From an uncultured Lachnospira sp. (GTDB lineage Bacteria > Bacillota > Clostridia > Lachnospirales > Lachnospiraceae), in the NCBI GenBank assembly GCA_910585095.1, contig CAJUBU010000001.1:124001-188000 (forward strand): DNA of 64,000 nucleotides. Direction: 5' to 3'. Positions 16,451 through 25,204 of this stretch are shown one piece after another (the first letter of the stretch is position 1; each line of letters starts with the position of its first letter). Under the pieces are notes generated by a model that saw nothing but the letters and a program-made list of their open reading frames with translations, was not told the origin of the DNA and did not search any database. A program made the position numbers and the translations under genes.

Positions 16451-17708
16451 CACAAAACTGCCTTTCAAATGATTCAATATATAGCAATGATAAATAGTAA
16501 TCCATTATTGACTCTTCATGTGAATACTTTTCAGTATAACGAAAAGTAGGATCATAATACTTGGACTGTTTGCAGAGTACTTCATAATCCTGCCTTTTAT
16601 CCATCAATGGTAAAAGCTGAGTTGCCCCTCCTATTTTACAAAGCTTGCCGAATATTTCAGAGGAGATATGTCTTTTACATTGTAACCTATGAAACGCTTT
16701 ATCAGTTCCATTTTCTTTACGTGTCATCGCTCCGACATCAACTACATCTATATCTAAATAAGGATATATTCCTGTAATACCAAATGATTTCAGCATAACA
16801 GCACTTTTTTTTAAAACTACATATGATGCCATTTCAAAAGGAGTTTCCATGTATCCATATAAAAATTGTTCTTTATTTAAAGGTTTATATGAATCAACAT
16901 GAAATACTTGATCTGCACATTCTCCACAGATAATATGCTTGCAATTATGGTCATATAACATTTTTGCTAACTCATATTGCAAAAAAATACCTCTTTCATA
17001 AACACATCCCTGAAGCCGAAATACAATGTCATCAAATGCTTTCATCGTATCAGGTGAAACTAATGTACTGAAAAAAGAAACGTTATTATATGCTTGTGCG
17101 ATAGAAGCTGCTATAGCCGTTTCATCTGTTCCAATTGTTGCTCCAACAGAGAAGCAATTTACCTTGTCTATGGGGTGCATACATTTAACTAAGTACAACA
17201 ACATATTTGAATCAAATCCACTAGACAATGCAATATTAAAAGTTCCACTATTTGGCAAGGTATGCAACAGCGCCTTACGCAGAGCATTATCATAAACCAC
17301 ATTCAATGATTCCCCTTTATTTCGACTATTTGAAAAAGTAAACTCAGAAGGCTCCATACGACATTCACCACTCTCTACTATCAGACGTCTTTGGGGCGGT
17401 AATTTATATACACCTTGAATCAATGTATGCTTACCAGGTAAAAACCCATTATAAAAGAAGCAAGGTAACATATCAGTATTCAGATGAAACTTCTTCCCAG
17501 TGACTTCTTTCAAACTGATTAAGGAGTCACTTATATATAGTTTTTCTCTGTCTACTATCAAATATATGGGATATGCCGTTCCAAAAAACTGAGATGACAA
17601 CACAAGTTGATTATTACTAGTACTGTATTCCATATGAAAAAACGGATCGCTCGAACCATTATAATTCGTTAAAAATTCCGTTTTCTTTATATCAAATATT
17701 TCTAACAT
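16437..17708 (-). CDS. Asparagine-synthetase-like ATP-dependent amide-forming enzyme
   Basis: 423 residues. The C-terminal ATP-pyrophosphatase domain has LSSGFDSN (residues 161-168) and HIICGECADQVF (about 258-269), the hallmarks of asparagine synthetase, beta-lactam synthetase and lasso cyclase. The N-terminal beta domain is present but residue 2 is leucine, not the catalytic cysteine of glutaminases, so it should not hydrolyse glutamine. This is the arrangement of ligases or cyclases that activate a carboxylate with ATP and close an amide. It overlaps the radical SAM gene (17702-19069) and the transglutaminase-like gene, consistent with a joint function. Confidence 0.8.
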   Translation of the reverse strand: MLEIFDIKKTEFLTNYNGSSDPFFHMEYSTSNNQLVLSSQFFGTAYPIYLIVDREKLYISDSLISLKEVTGKKFHLNTDMLPCFFYNGFLPGKHTLIQGVYKLPPQRRLIVESGECRMEPSEFTFSNSRNKGESLNVVYDNALRKALLHTLPNSGTFNIALSSGFDSNMLLYLVKCMHPIDKVNCFSVGATIGTDETAIAASIAQAYNNVSFFSTLVSPDTMKAFDDIVFRLQGCVYERGIFLQYELAKMLYDHNCKHIICGECADQVFHVDSYKPLNKEQFLYGYMETPFEMASYVVLKKSAVMLKSFGITGIYPYLDIDVVDVGAMTRKENGTDKAFHRLQCKRHISSEIFGKLCKIGGATQLLPLMDKRQDYEVLCKQSKYYDPTFRYTEKYSHEESIMDYYLSLLYIESFERQFCDERR

Positions 17709-19069
17709 CTTGGTTTTTTCTCCAGTAAACTCAATTCATCGTTGGAAATTGTCAAATATAGCAGTCTCCCTTGAACAGCAAAATCACATCCATTGCATGA
17801 ATCAGGCATTTTACCCATTCTAAACATATCACGCACTTTTACATAAGAATTCCCATTCCAAATCTGATCAAACTTTGTTTCAAAAATATTCCCTACATAT
17901 TCTTTCTGTTTAATACAGCATAGTGCTATATTTCCGCGAAGATCGATATATGGACATTCAACCAGCCAATCACATATACCATGACAAATTCCTCTTGATT
18001 TACTGTCATGTGTACTTATGTTATGTGTATTATCTATCATATAAGGAACAACTACCTTAATATTGCACTGTCTACTACGTTCTATCGCTTCAGAAGTGTA
18101 TTCTTGTAATTCGTCGACATACAAGTAAGCAGCATCTTGTACATTCTCATTTTTTTCATCAACACACAATTGATTAAAAATAATCTCATTAAAACCATGT
18201 GCAGCCGCAAACTCAACTATCTCAGCTAAATAAGACATATTCTGCCTCATAACTACTACCGCCATTTTCATGTTCAGATGAGGACACTGCCTTCGCACAC
18301 GTTTAACATTCCTAATAAAACATTCAAAAGAAAGTCCTTTTCTGATTGATTCATATAATTCCTTTGTATGTCCATCGCATGAAACCGTCAGTTCGATAAA
18401 TGACTTATTAAAAAATGAAATAAGCTGATCGTTTACTATAGACAGATTGGTATTCGCTACAAAACTAATTCCATATTCTGCCATTTTTTGTAAATAGATT
18501 GTGACATCTTTTTTTAAAAAAGGCTCTCCATTCCCATGAAGTATAATGACCTTTACAAATGGAAGAACGGATTCCAATTTCTTCAGAATGCCTGATTTCA
18601 GAATATCAATACCTGTCCCTTCACTATAAGAATGCGAACACATGATACATCTAGCGTTACAAAGATCAGTTGTCTCAATCTGTAGCTTAACAGGCTTACT
18701 CCTGAGATTAATCCTTTTACGAACGATATCTCCCATCAGATAGAATAAATTTATACCTTTACATATTTCCCAGTTTTTTTGCCGGATAGCATTATCCAAA
18801 GCAATATCAATATCCTTAGTATCATCAATATCTGAAAAAAAAGCTTTATTATAAAAAGCTACACCAAAGTATACATCCGTAAGCTGAATAAGCTTAATAA
18901 GCTCAAGTCGAACATCCCAATCGGCAGCAATGTATGCAATGTTTTCTGGAATAATTTTGAGTTCATTGACCCTTTTTATCTCAAAGTTATATCCCTTCTG
19001 ATTCTCAAGACGCTCCTTGATTTCCAAAGCTTCTTTCTTTTTCTTAGTATATAATACTAAACCTCTCAT
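17702..19069 (-). CDS. Radical SAM/SPASM protein (paralogue group, member 3)
   Basis: 455 residues. An N-terminal domain of about 125 residues (alpha/beta-looking, beginning MRGLVLYTKKKKEALEIKER) precedes the motif CNARCIMC (C137, C141, C144). LHGNGEPFL, VSCDGHTKELYE and the SPASM-type cysteines (CHGICDW, ALCCIKQ, DSCNGCDF) follow. The ATG has AAGGAG upstream and overlaps the stop of the gene at 19066-20610 by 4 bp; its own stop overlaps the next gene by 7 bp. Its N-terminal domain resembles that of 19066-20610 around NW-x2-xKGIN. Substrate unknown. Confidence 0.85.
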   Translation of the reverse strand: MRGLVLYTKKKKEALEIKERLENQKGYNFEIKRVNELKIIPENIAYIAADWDVRLELIKLIQLTDVYFGVAFYNKAFFSDIDDTKDIDIALDNAIRQKNWEICKGINLFYLMGDIVRKRINLRSKPVKLQIETTDLCNARCIMCSHSYSEGTGIDILKSGILKKLESVLPFVKVIILHGNGEPFLKKDVTIYLQKMAEYGISFVANTNLSIVNDQLISFFNKSFIELTVSCDGHTKELYESIRKGLSFECFIRNVKRVRRQCPHLNMKMAVVVMRQNMSYLAEIVEFAAAHGFNEIIFNQLCVDEKNENVQDAAYLYVDELQEYTSEAIERSRQCNIKVVVPYMIDNTHNISTHDSKSRGICHGICDWLVECPYIDLRGNIALCCIKQKEYVGNIFETKFDQIWNGNSYVKVRDMFRMGKMPDSCNGCDFAVQGRLLYLTISNDELSLLEKKPRC

Positions 19070-20610
19070 TTTTGTTTAGCTCCTTCAAGCAAGGACTTTA
19101 AAGTTTCCTTTTGTCTAATCTTATATTGGGGTTCCTTGTAGAACTGATCCGTAATCTGTACACTTAAATATTTAAGATTTCCACTTTCAATCAGACCACA
19201 TTTGAGACATGATTCTGGAACATATCCACTATAAAAAATCTCTCTGAGCTTCTGGTAAAAAGGGTTATTCCACACCTCAGAAAAGCTATTGCTTTCATTA
19301 ACATTACCTATATGAAAAGACTGATTCCTACAACACATTGCAACATTTCCCTGTAAATCAATGTAGCTTTGCCGCAACAACCAATCACATATACCAGAAC
19401 ACCTTACTTTTGACGCTTTGGTGTCTCTCTGAATCTCATCATGACTTTCTAAGTACGTCGAAACGATGGCGGCGGTCCATTTCATTTGCTCTATTTCCTG
19501 AGGATTTTTATACAGAGGTTTCTGTTTCATTTTGTTTAACTCATCTTCTATCTCCTCAAATGTAATGTCTCTATTCAGACCATTCATATTAGGTACAATT
19601 ACAGGAATACCACATTTTTCGCCCATTTTTAAAGCCTGCATTGAATAGTATTCAAGCACCTTAGGGTAATTGCACATTTCATCCTGCTGATTTCGAATGA
19701 TAATATTACTGTTTAATGTCATAAAGGTGATAATGTTTGCTCCTGCTTGACTTGCCAATTCCACCATTTGTGGCATTTCTTGGACATTCTGTCTCATTAT
19801 TACTGTAGCAATATGTTTTCTTACATTTGGGCATCTTTCTTTTAAGGTAAATAAATTAACTAAGAACACCTCAAAACTTAAATTTTTCCTTATTGCTTCA
19901 TAAGTCTCTTTTGTGGCGCCATCACAAGACACCTCTAACCATTCAAAATGATTATTTATCTGGTCAATCAATCTTTCATTCAATATTGACAAATTAGTGT
20001 TAGTAACAATTTTATTGCCGAATGAAGCATAATAATCAATTTGATCGCTTAGCCTTTCACTGATAAATGGTTCTCCCATTCCATTAAGTGAAATAGTACG
20101 ACTAAGTTGTATGGCATCTTTCAAATTCCTCAAAGTAGTATCTCCCAAATGAGTAGTTCCCTTGTTGTCATTGAAATAATGAGAACACATAATACATTTT
20201 GCATTACAAAAACTAGTGGTCTCTATCTGGAGATAATTAGGCATGGAACTTAATGCTCTTTTCCTATAGATAAAGTTGATATCTATCAAGAGGTCATTTA
20301 TCCCTTTTGCTTTTTTCCAATTTTTGTATTTAACTGAATCATTCAGTAGTTTTATAAGTCTATCTTCATCTTTTGCTAATACTATTTCCCCCGAATAATA
20401 CAAGTACAGGTTATTTAGTTCGAATAAATTGTGATCCTTTAATGTTGAAATAATAGCATGGCTTATCACAATCTGAACGTCAGAACTTATCAGCTGATTA
20501 TCGTCACTAATAAACACAACGTCATCAGTTCCAAAATATTTTCTCACTACTTCTAATAGAGATTTTTTTTCCTCAGAAGTACATATCACAAATATTCTCA
20601 CTGTCAACAT
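19066..20610 (-). CDS. Radical SAM/SPASM protein (paralogue group, member 4)
   Basis: 514 residues, the largest of the paralogues. An N-terminal alpha/beta domain (about 120 residues) precedes CNAKCIMC (C135, C139, C142), then LNGMGEPFI, VSCDGATKETYE and a SPASM-like C-terminus (CSGICDW, AMCCRNQ, ESCLKCG). An inserted segment of about 40 residues lies between the core and SPASM parts. GGAAGGA lies very near the ATG; a GTG nine bases downstream is an equally good start. It is 6 bp downstream of the UbiV-like gene, linking the prenyl/hydroxylase block with the radical SAM block. Confidence 0.85.
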   Translation of the reverse strand: MLTVRIFVICTSEEKKSLLEVVRKYFGTDDVVFISDDNQLISSDVQIVISHAIISTLKDHNLFELNNLYLYYSGEIVLAKDEDRLIKLLNDSVKYKNWKKAKGINDLLIDINFIYRKRALSSMPNYLQIETTSFCNAKCIMCSHYFNDNKGTTHLGDTTLRNLKDAIQLSRTISLNGMGEPFISERLSDQIDYYASFGNKIVTNTNLSILNERLIDQINNHFEWLEVSCDGATKETYEAIRKNLSFEVFLVNLFTLKERCPNVRKHIATVIMRQNVQEMPQMVELASQAGANIITFMTLNSNIIIRNQQDEMCNYPKVLEYYSMQALKMGEKCGIPVIVPNMNGLNRDITFEEIEDELNKMKQKPLYKNPQEIEQMKWTAAIVSTYLESHDEIQRDTKASKVRCSGICDWLLRQSYIDLQGNVAMCCRNQSFHIGNVNESNSFSEVWNNPFYQKLREIFYSGYVPESCLKCGLIESGNLKYLSVQITDQFYKEPQYKIRQKETLKSLLEGAKQK

Positions 20611-20616
20611 TCCTTC

Positions 20617-21378
20617 CTATTTATTGTAAACTGCAATTTCATTAAATTTTTTTGACGCCTCAAAATACGAATCAGCATAAACAATGCGATTATATGTTGT
20701 TGTTTTCCTAATCCTCTCATCGTAAACATACTGCCAGCCAAGAGCATAGCCATCTATAGAGGTTTCAATCTCTTGATTTGCTGAAAGCAACATTTTTTCA
20801 TGCTTGAGGCATCCCATTCCACAATCATCCTCAAATGCGTTGTATTCAAGCCGATAGTAGCATTCTCGGTTTATTGTTAAATACTTTGGATAGCCATATA
20901 CCAAATAGGCTGTTGAATGTATTTCTGTTACATATTCTGCTTGCTCCTCATTTTTACATTCGAAAGCATTTACACCATGCTTCATATAGAATAACAGTGT
21001 ACTTTCATTGACAATCGGAGTTCTTGCATACCCCATTCTACCCCAAATAATAATAAGATCTTTACATTTTTTAGCAACCGCAGATGCAAGCCCTATATCT
21101 TGTACAATCACTGCATTAATCAAGTTCTTCTCATGAAAATAAACAATTTTGTGCAACACCTCAGAAAAAATTCGATCTGTAACATACATTGGTGTTTGGT
21201 AAATAATAGATAAGTTTTTATTTTTAAAAATCTGCATTATCTCTACCAGTTCAGTACCATCATATGGAAACATTTTTCTATTGCAAAGTAAGTCCCCTAA
21301 TACAACTCCGTCCAAATTAAGTTTCAGTAGTTGTTCAACATTTTCTTTTGTGTAACGCGAAAGACCAACATAATTCAT
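20617..21378 (-). CDS. U32-family protein, UbiV-like
   Basis: A 253-residue U32-family protein. Cysteines at 32, 173, 186 and 190 give the spacing C-x12-C-x3-C with one distant N-terminal cysteine. This is the spacing of the 4Fe-4S ligands of UbiV (as I recall 39, 180, 193, 197 in E. coli), uniformly shifted by 7. UbiV works with UbiU in oxygen-independent hydroxylation of ubiquinone precursors. The gene follows the UbiU-like gene with a 1-bp overlap, which strongly suggests a heterodimer. The expected host makes no ubiquinone, so the substrate is probably the island's own prenylated compound. A tRNA- or rRNA-hydroxylating U32 role is less likely given the pairing. Confidence 0.75.
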   Translation of the reverse strand: MNYVGLSRYTKENVEQLLKLNLDGVVLGDLLCNRKMFPYDGTELVEIMQIFKNKNLSIIYQTPMYVTDRIFSEVLHKIVYFHEKNLINAVIVQDIGLASAVAKKCKDLIIIWGRMGYARTPIVNESTLLFYMKHGVNAFECKNEEQAEYVTEIHSTAYLVYGYPKYLTINRECYYRLEYNAFEDDCGMGCLKHEKMLLSANQEIETSIDGYALGWQYVYDERIRKTTTYNRIVYADSYFEASKKFNEIAVYNK

Positions 21379-22220
21379 CAGATCAACTCCCTTCTTAATC
21401 TTGCAATGTAGTGAAGGTAAGAATTTAAGGGCTGACCATTCTCAAATCTCTTAATATTGTTCTTCAAATCTCTAATATGTGAGACTCGTTGTGTAGCTGG
21501 TACAGTTCTGCCCTCAATTTTAAAAGAATTAATGCCCGCTGCCATATAAATGCCTATTACCTCAGCAACTCGACAAGGATGCTCTGCTATCATTTTCCCC
21601 TTTCGTGGTAAACCATTGTCATCAAACAATATACATCCACTTCTGCAAGTCAGAATATGCTCATTTTCGGAAACGATATGAGGCAAACGACATTGTCTTA
21701 TGTCATTAAAGCAAGTGCCACCCTCAGCAACCAATTCATAATCTAGTTCTGGAAACGAACTAATAATTTTTATCATTTCATCAAGATACAGATTGGCGTA
21801 AAAAATAATTCGCTTTACACCATAAGATTTGAGAAGTCGTACAGTTTCAATATTATAAACTCCTAGTAATGTGCTTGCGTGAATCTCAGCTTTTTTCAAT
21901 TTGTTTGATAACGTGCTAATTAGACCATAATCGGCAATTATAAAAGCATCAACTCCAGCCTCATCAAGTTCCAAAATGGAGTCTAATTGACTGTTGAAGG
22001 AATCATTAAGAATATTTGAATTCACAGCAACATAAATCCCTATATCTTTTGCGTGACATAGCTTTATAGCAGACTTTATCTCTTCATTTGTAAAATCTGT
22101 TCTAGCAGGGCGTGATGTAGCCCCCTTCATCCCCACATAAATTGCATCAGGGATTTCGCTCAATATAGTATTTATTTCTATATAATTCCCAACAGGAGCT
22201 AGGATCTCATACTTCTGCAA
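21378..22220 (-). CDS. U32-family protein, UbiU-like
   Basis: 280 residues. The U32 signature KIEGRTV is near residue 234, and cysteines lie at 170, 177, 192, 196 and 216. The C-x6-C pair and the later cysteines fit the iron-sulfur ligands of UbiU (169, 176, 193, 232 in E. coli, from memory), although the last is shifted. The start is TTG at 22220 with a near-perfect AGGAGGTG 7 bases upstream. It is tightly coupled to the UbiV-like gene and lies just after the UbiA-type prenyltransferase. Together they suggest anaerobic ring or chain hydroxylation of a prenylated molecule. No UbiT/SCP2-like carrier is encoded in the window. Confidence 0.75.
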   Translation of the reverse strand: MQKYEILAPVGNYIEINTILSEIPDAIYVGMKGATSRPARTDFTNEEIKSAIKLCHAKDIGIYVAVNSNILNDSFNSQLDSILELDEAGVDAFIIADYGLISTLSNKLKKAEIHASTLLGVYNIETVRLLKSYGVKRIIFYANLYLDEMIKIISSFPELDYELVAEGGTCFNDIRQCRLPHIVSENEHILTCRSGCILFDDNGLPRKGKMIAEHPCRVAEVIGIYMAAGINSFKIEGRTVPATQRVSHIRDLKNNIKRFENGQPLNSYLHYIARLRRELI

Positions 22221-22231
22221 AAAATCACCTC

Positions 22232-23227
22232 CTATTTTTTTACTTTGGACTCAATATAAACAGCAGCTATCTTGCATTTAACAAGGAACGGATTAAAACA
22301 TATGGCAATCATAATAAATAATACAACAAACCAACGCATGTCTAAACTAATCATGCACAATCCTGATAAAATTGGGAACAATGCATTGTAAAAAGCCTCC
22401 ATTGGCACCGAATCGTAAGTGAGGAAAATATCCTTCATAGCATATTTCTGAATCACAATATATATACAATACTCTAGTCCAACATTTACAAAAACAAAAA
22501 TTATAGTTACAATTGTTTCTTTCACCCATAGCGAAATCAACAAAATACATATAATAATAATTTCTGTTATAAGCAAACCAATTATCAATTTCCTATAATT
22601 TCCTTTTTTGTTGTTTACATATGTATTAACACCAGCAACAACATCGTTTTTCAAATCATTTACCTGGTGGATAATAATATAGCGTAACCCATCGATAAAT
22701 GATAAAACAATCCACCCCACCAACATCAATATCATAGTAATATCTAGCTTAACCAAGACAAGAATCATAAGCAACGGCATGCATCTTTGAGCAAATGAAC
22801 ATTCGATAAGTCCCCATATACCACGTTCTTTAAACCTTATCCCCAAAGTTGAATATGCCAGTCCTAAAAAATAGGTTAATATAATGAAAACGACACACAA
22901 CAATTTATCATCAGCACATATTAAAACTAACGTATTACCTATGACAGCCATGACAATTAAAGAACTCCATATCAGCCATTTTGGCATATTAGTAATTACT
23001 TTTTTCTTACCTGCCATTTTGTCTATTTCCATATCAGCAAAGTCATTAACCACATAGCTTATTGCAAGAAACATAGACACATACAAGAAATAAGCGACTG
23101 TTTTTAATAATACTTCATCAAAATTTGCACTAATGCAATAATAAAACAATAGAAGTATGCCAAACATAAAAACAACTTTTGATGCAAGCCACTCTTTTAT
23201 TCTGAGATAACTAATAACTTGTTTCAC
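22232..23227 (-). CDS. UbiA-family membrane prenyltransferase
   Basis: 331 residues with about eight or nine hydrophobic membrane segments. Both aspartate motifs are present: N61-D62-x2-D65-x3-D69 (NDFADMEID) and D191-x3-D195 (DLKND), which bind the diphosphate of a prenyl donor through Mg2+. UbiA-type enzymes attach prenyl chains to aromatic acids, quinone precursors, heme or phosphoribose. The start is GTG with GGAG 10 bases upstream. It lies between the isopentenyl-diphosphate isomerase gene and the U32 pair, suggesting it prenylates the molecule that the U32 proteins hydroxylate. The acceptor is unknown; phosphoribose transfer is an alternative. Confidence 0.85.
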   Translation of the reverse strand: MKQVISYLRIKEWLASKVVFMFGILLLFYYCISANFDEVLLKTVAYFLYVSMFLAISYVVNDFADMEIDKMAGKKKVITNMPKWLIWSSLIVMAVIGNTLVLICADDKLLCVVFIILTYFLGLAYSTLGIRFKERGIWGLIECSFAQRCMPLLMILVLVKLDITMILMLVGWIVLSFIDGLRYIIIHQVNDLKNDVVAGVNTYVNNKKGNYRKLIIGLLITEIIIICILLISLWVKETIVTIIFVFVNVGLEYCIYIVIQKYAMKDIFLTYDSVPMEAFYNALFPILSGLCMISLDMRWFVVLFIMIAICFNPFLVKCKIAAVYIESKVKK

Positions 23228-23231
23228 TCTA

Positions 23232-23753
23232 TCACTTCTCCTCTAAGATATGCATTATCTTAGGTGCTGCAATGATAAACCAACTTGAGAACAATTCTGG
23301 TGAGTTTTTCATTTCATTTTTCAAATCGTTAAATCTAACCCATCTCATTTCTGAAGCTTCTTCAGGATTAAGACTAATCGCACCACAGTATTCTCCGATA
23401 AACACATGATCAAGCTCATATTCCGTCAGTCCATTTTCAAAAACTGTCCGATACACAAAACTGAACAATTCGTTTAAATCACAGTCAACTCCTAATTCTT
23501 CAGCCATTCTGCGATATACCGCATCATTCAATGTTTCTTCTTCCCGCTGATGAGAACAACAAGCATTACTCCATAATCCACCAGAATGATATTTGTCACT
23601 TTTTCTTTTTTGTAACAACATCTTGTCACCATTAATGATGAAAATAGAAAACGCCCTATGCAGAAGTCCTTTCTCATGTACTACAGACTTCGTTTCACTA
23701 CCTATTATCTGGTCATTCAAATCTACCAGCATAATTTTTTCCATACTATTCAT
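23232..23753 (-). CDS. idi: Isopentenyl-diphosphate delta-isomerase, type I (Nudix)
   Basis: Interconverts IPP and DMAPP, providing the allylic starter for prenylation. About 173 residues, with the family features VHEKGLLHRAFSIFI, WSNACCSHQREEE (active-site cysteine region), a Nudix-like helix ending in AEELGVDC, and YELDHVFIGEY. I start it at the ATG at 23753, which has AAGG 10 bases upstream and overlaps the stop of the ligase gene by 8 bp; a longer frame to 23783 has no ribosome site. Bacteria using the MEP pathway often lack Idi, so its presence inside this operon points to local demand for DMAPP by the prenyltransferase. Confidence 0.9.
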   Translation of the reverse strand: MNSMEKIMLVDLNDQIIGSETKSVVHEKGLLHRAFSIFIINGDKMLLQKRKSDKYHSGGLWSNACCSHQREEETLNDAVYRRMAEELGVDCDLNELFSFVYRTVFENGLTEYELDHVFIGEYCGAISLNPEEASEMRWVRFNDLKNEMKNSPELFSSWFIIAAPKIMHILEEK

Positions 23754-24933
23754 TGTTAATAAACCTTCTTCCATGACCGTCATAGTTCAAGCTTCCTGGT
23801 GGAACAATTTCAATCTGAATCTTGGCATGGAAAAGCTCTCTTATTTCTGCTTCCATTCTAGATTCAAAATCATTCCAACTGCCTTCCGTTTTTATTAAGA
23901 ACCCATTACTGGTTTTTTCTGCACTGTATTCACCAATAAAACCATATTTGAAAAGAATGTTTTCTAAGTTTTCAGGGAATACATATGAACTATCAATAAT
24001 AAAACAATCCGCCAATCGTCCAAGATAAAACAGGCGAGGATACTTACTTCCGCATACACATTTTTCTTTCTCAATAATCATGATATCATCTGTCCAGTAG
24101 CGAAGGAGAGGAAAGCCCTTGTCCCACAATGTCGTATATACTGCCACTCCTGGTTTGCCATTTTCTATTATTTTTCCTGTATCAATGTCTACAATCTCAA
24201 TCATTAAATAGGTATCTAAATAGTGCATCCCATTTTTTTGTTTGCACTCGCCAGCCATAGGACCAAACATTTCACTCATACCAAACATATTATAACATTC
24301 TGCATCCCAAGATCTCTCCAGTAACTTTCTCCTCTCTGCAGAGAGAAAACCTCCACCCATTAATAACTTCTTTACACTGGATTTTTGAACCATCTGCTGA
24401 ATCACAGGATTATACGCAACTCCTGATGCGATACTTGGACGTGTTGCAATTACAGTGACTGGTACTTTTGTGATTGTGTCTACAATATTTTCTGGTGAGG
24501 GAATAGAGCAATTCACATATCCAGCTCCCATAGTTGTGAATTGCCACATCATAGTATGTGCCATTACTCCAGTATCAACAGGAGCCATTACTCCACCTAT
24601 ATCCTTTTCTGTAACTCCAAGTTCCGTATAGAATGTCCTTACGAATTCTTCATGCACAAACTTATCATTACGATTATATATGTAATATGTTTTTTGACCA
24701 GTTGTCCCACTACTTGAAAAAACACCATATATATCCTCTGGCTTTGTTGTGGTTCTTTCTTCAATGGAAGTATTTCTTATCTCTCTCTTATATGTAAATG
24801 GTATTGTTTGAAATGCTTCATAACTTTCGAGTTGCTTGATATCAGTAATCTTTTTGCTGTAAAAAACAGGAGAAAAAACTCCATCAGTAAACAATTGTCT
24901 TAGTTTTTGCAATTCTATTTCATAAGCACTCAT
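23746..24933 (-). CDS. PaaK/LuxE-like adenylate-forming ligase
   Basis: 395 residues of the phenylacetate-CoA ligase-like branch of AMP-forming enzymes. The ATP-binding loop FSSSGTTGQKTYYIY lies at about 72-86, followed by YNMFGMSEMFGP and RYWTDDIM, typical of the core, and a small C-terminal domain with FYLGRLADCFIIDSSYVFP. It activates a carboxylic acid, often aromatic, as an acyl-adenylate and usually passes it to CoA or a protein thiol. AAAGGA precedes the ATG. It is placed immediately before idi and ubiA-type genes, so an aromatic acid that is later prenylated is the natural guess; the substrate is not proven. Confidence 0.82.
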   Translation of the reverse strand: MSAYEIELQKLRQLFTDGVFSPVFYSKKITDIKQLESYEAFQTIPFTYKREIRNTSIEERTTTKPEDIYGVFSSSGTTGQKTYYIYNRNDKFVHEEFVRTFYTELGVTEKDIGGVMAPVDTGVMAHTMMWQFTTMGAGYVNCSIPSPENIVDTITKVPVTVIATRPSIASGVAYNPVIQQMVQKSSVKKLLMGGGFLSAERRKLLERSWDAECYNMFGMSEMFGPMAGECKQKNGMHYLDTYLMIEIVDIDTGKIIENGKPGVAVYTTLWDKGFPLLRYWTDDIMIIEKEKCVCGSKYPRLFYLGRLADCFIIDSSYVFPENLENILFKYGFIGEYSAEKTSNGFLIKTEGSWNDFESRMEAEIRELFHAKIQIEIVPPGSLNYDGHGRRFINNE

Positions 24934-24999
24934 ATTTTTTCCTTTCTATAGATGTATATAACAGGACTACATTGTCCAGAATGTTTACCAGTAATATAA

Positions 25000-25187
25000 T
25001 TAATCAGGCTCAGGCAAACTATTGACAATTTCTTTAACTTTAATACAACCCACCTCAATGCTTGATGATATTTTTCTACCTATTTGTTCTCCTTCAAAGC
25101 TATTAATATCTTCTTTACTCTCATTAACTAAAGCTATTGGTATTGAGCAAATTCATATGTTAAATCTTTGCAAAATATTTGTTTCAT
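25000..25187 (-). pseudogene. Small frameshifted gene between ligase and glycosyltransferase
   Basis: Starts MKQIFCKDLTYEF at an ATG (25187) with AGGGA 8 bases upstream, then the frame breaks near a CAATACCAATAG stretch and continues in another frame with a plausible 48-residue product containing IPIALVNESKEDINSFEGEQ and ending NSLPEPD. A single small indel restores a protein of about 62 residues. It could be a lost carrier-like, recognition or precursor protein; I cannot assign it. It deserves checking because it sits exactly where a small partner of the island would be expected. Confidence 0.4.
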
Positions 25188-25204
25188 CGCCAATTCCCTA
25201 TTTT

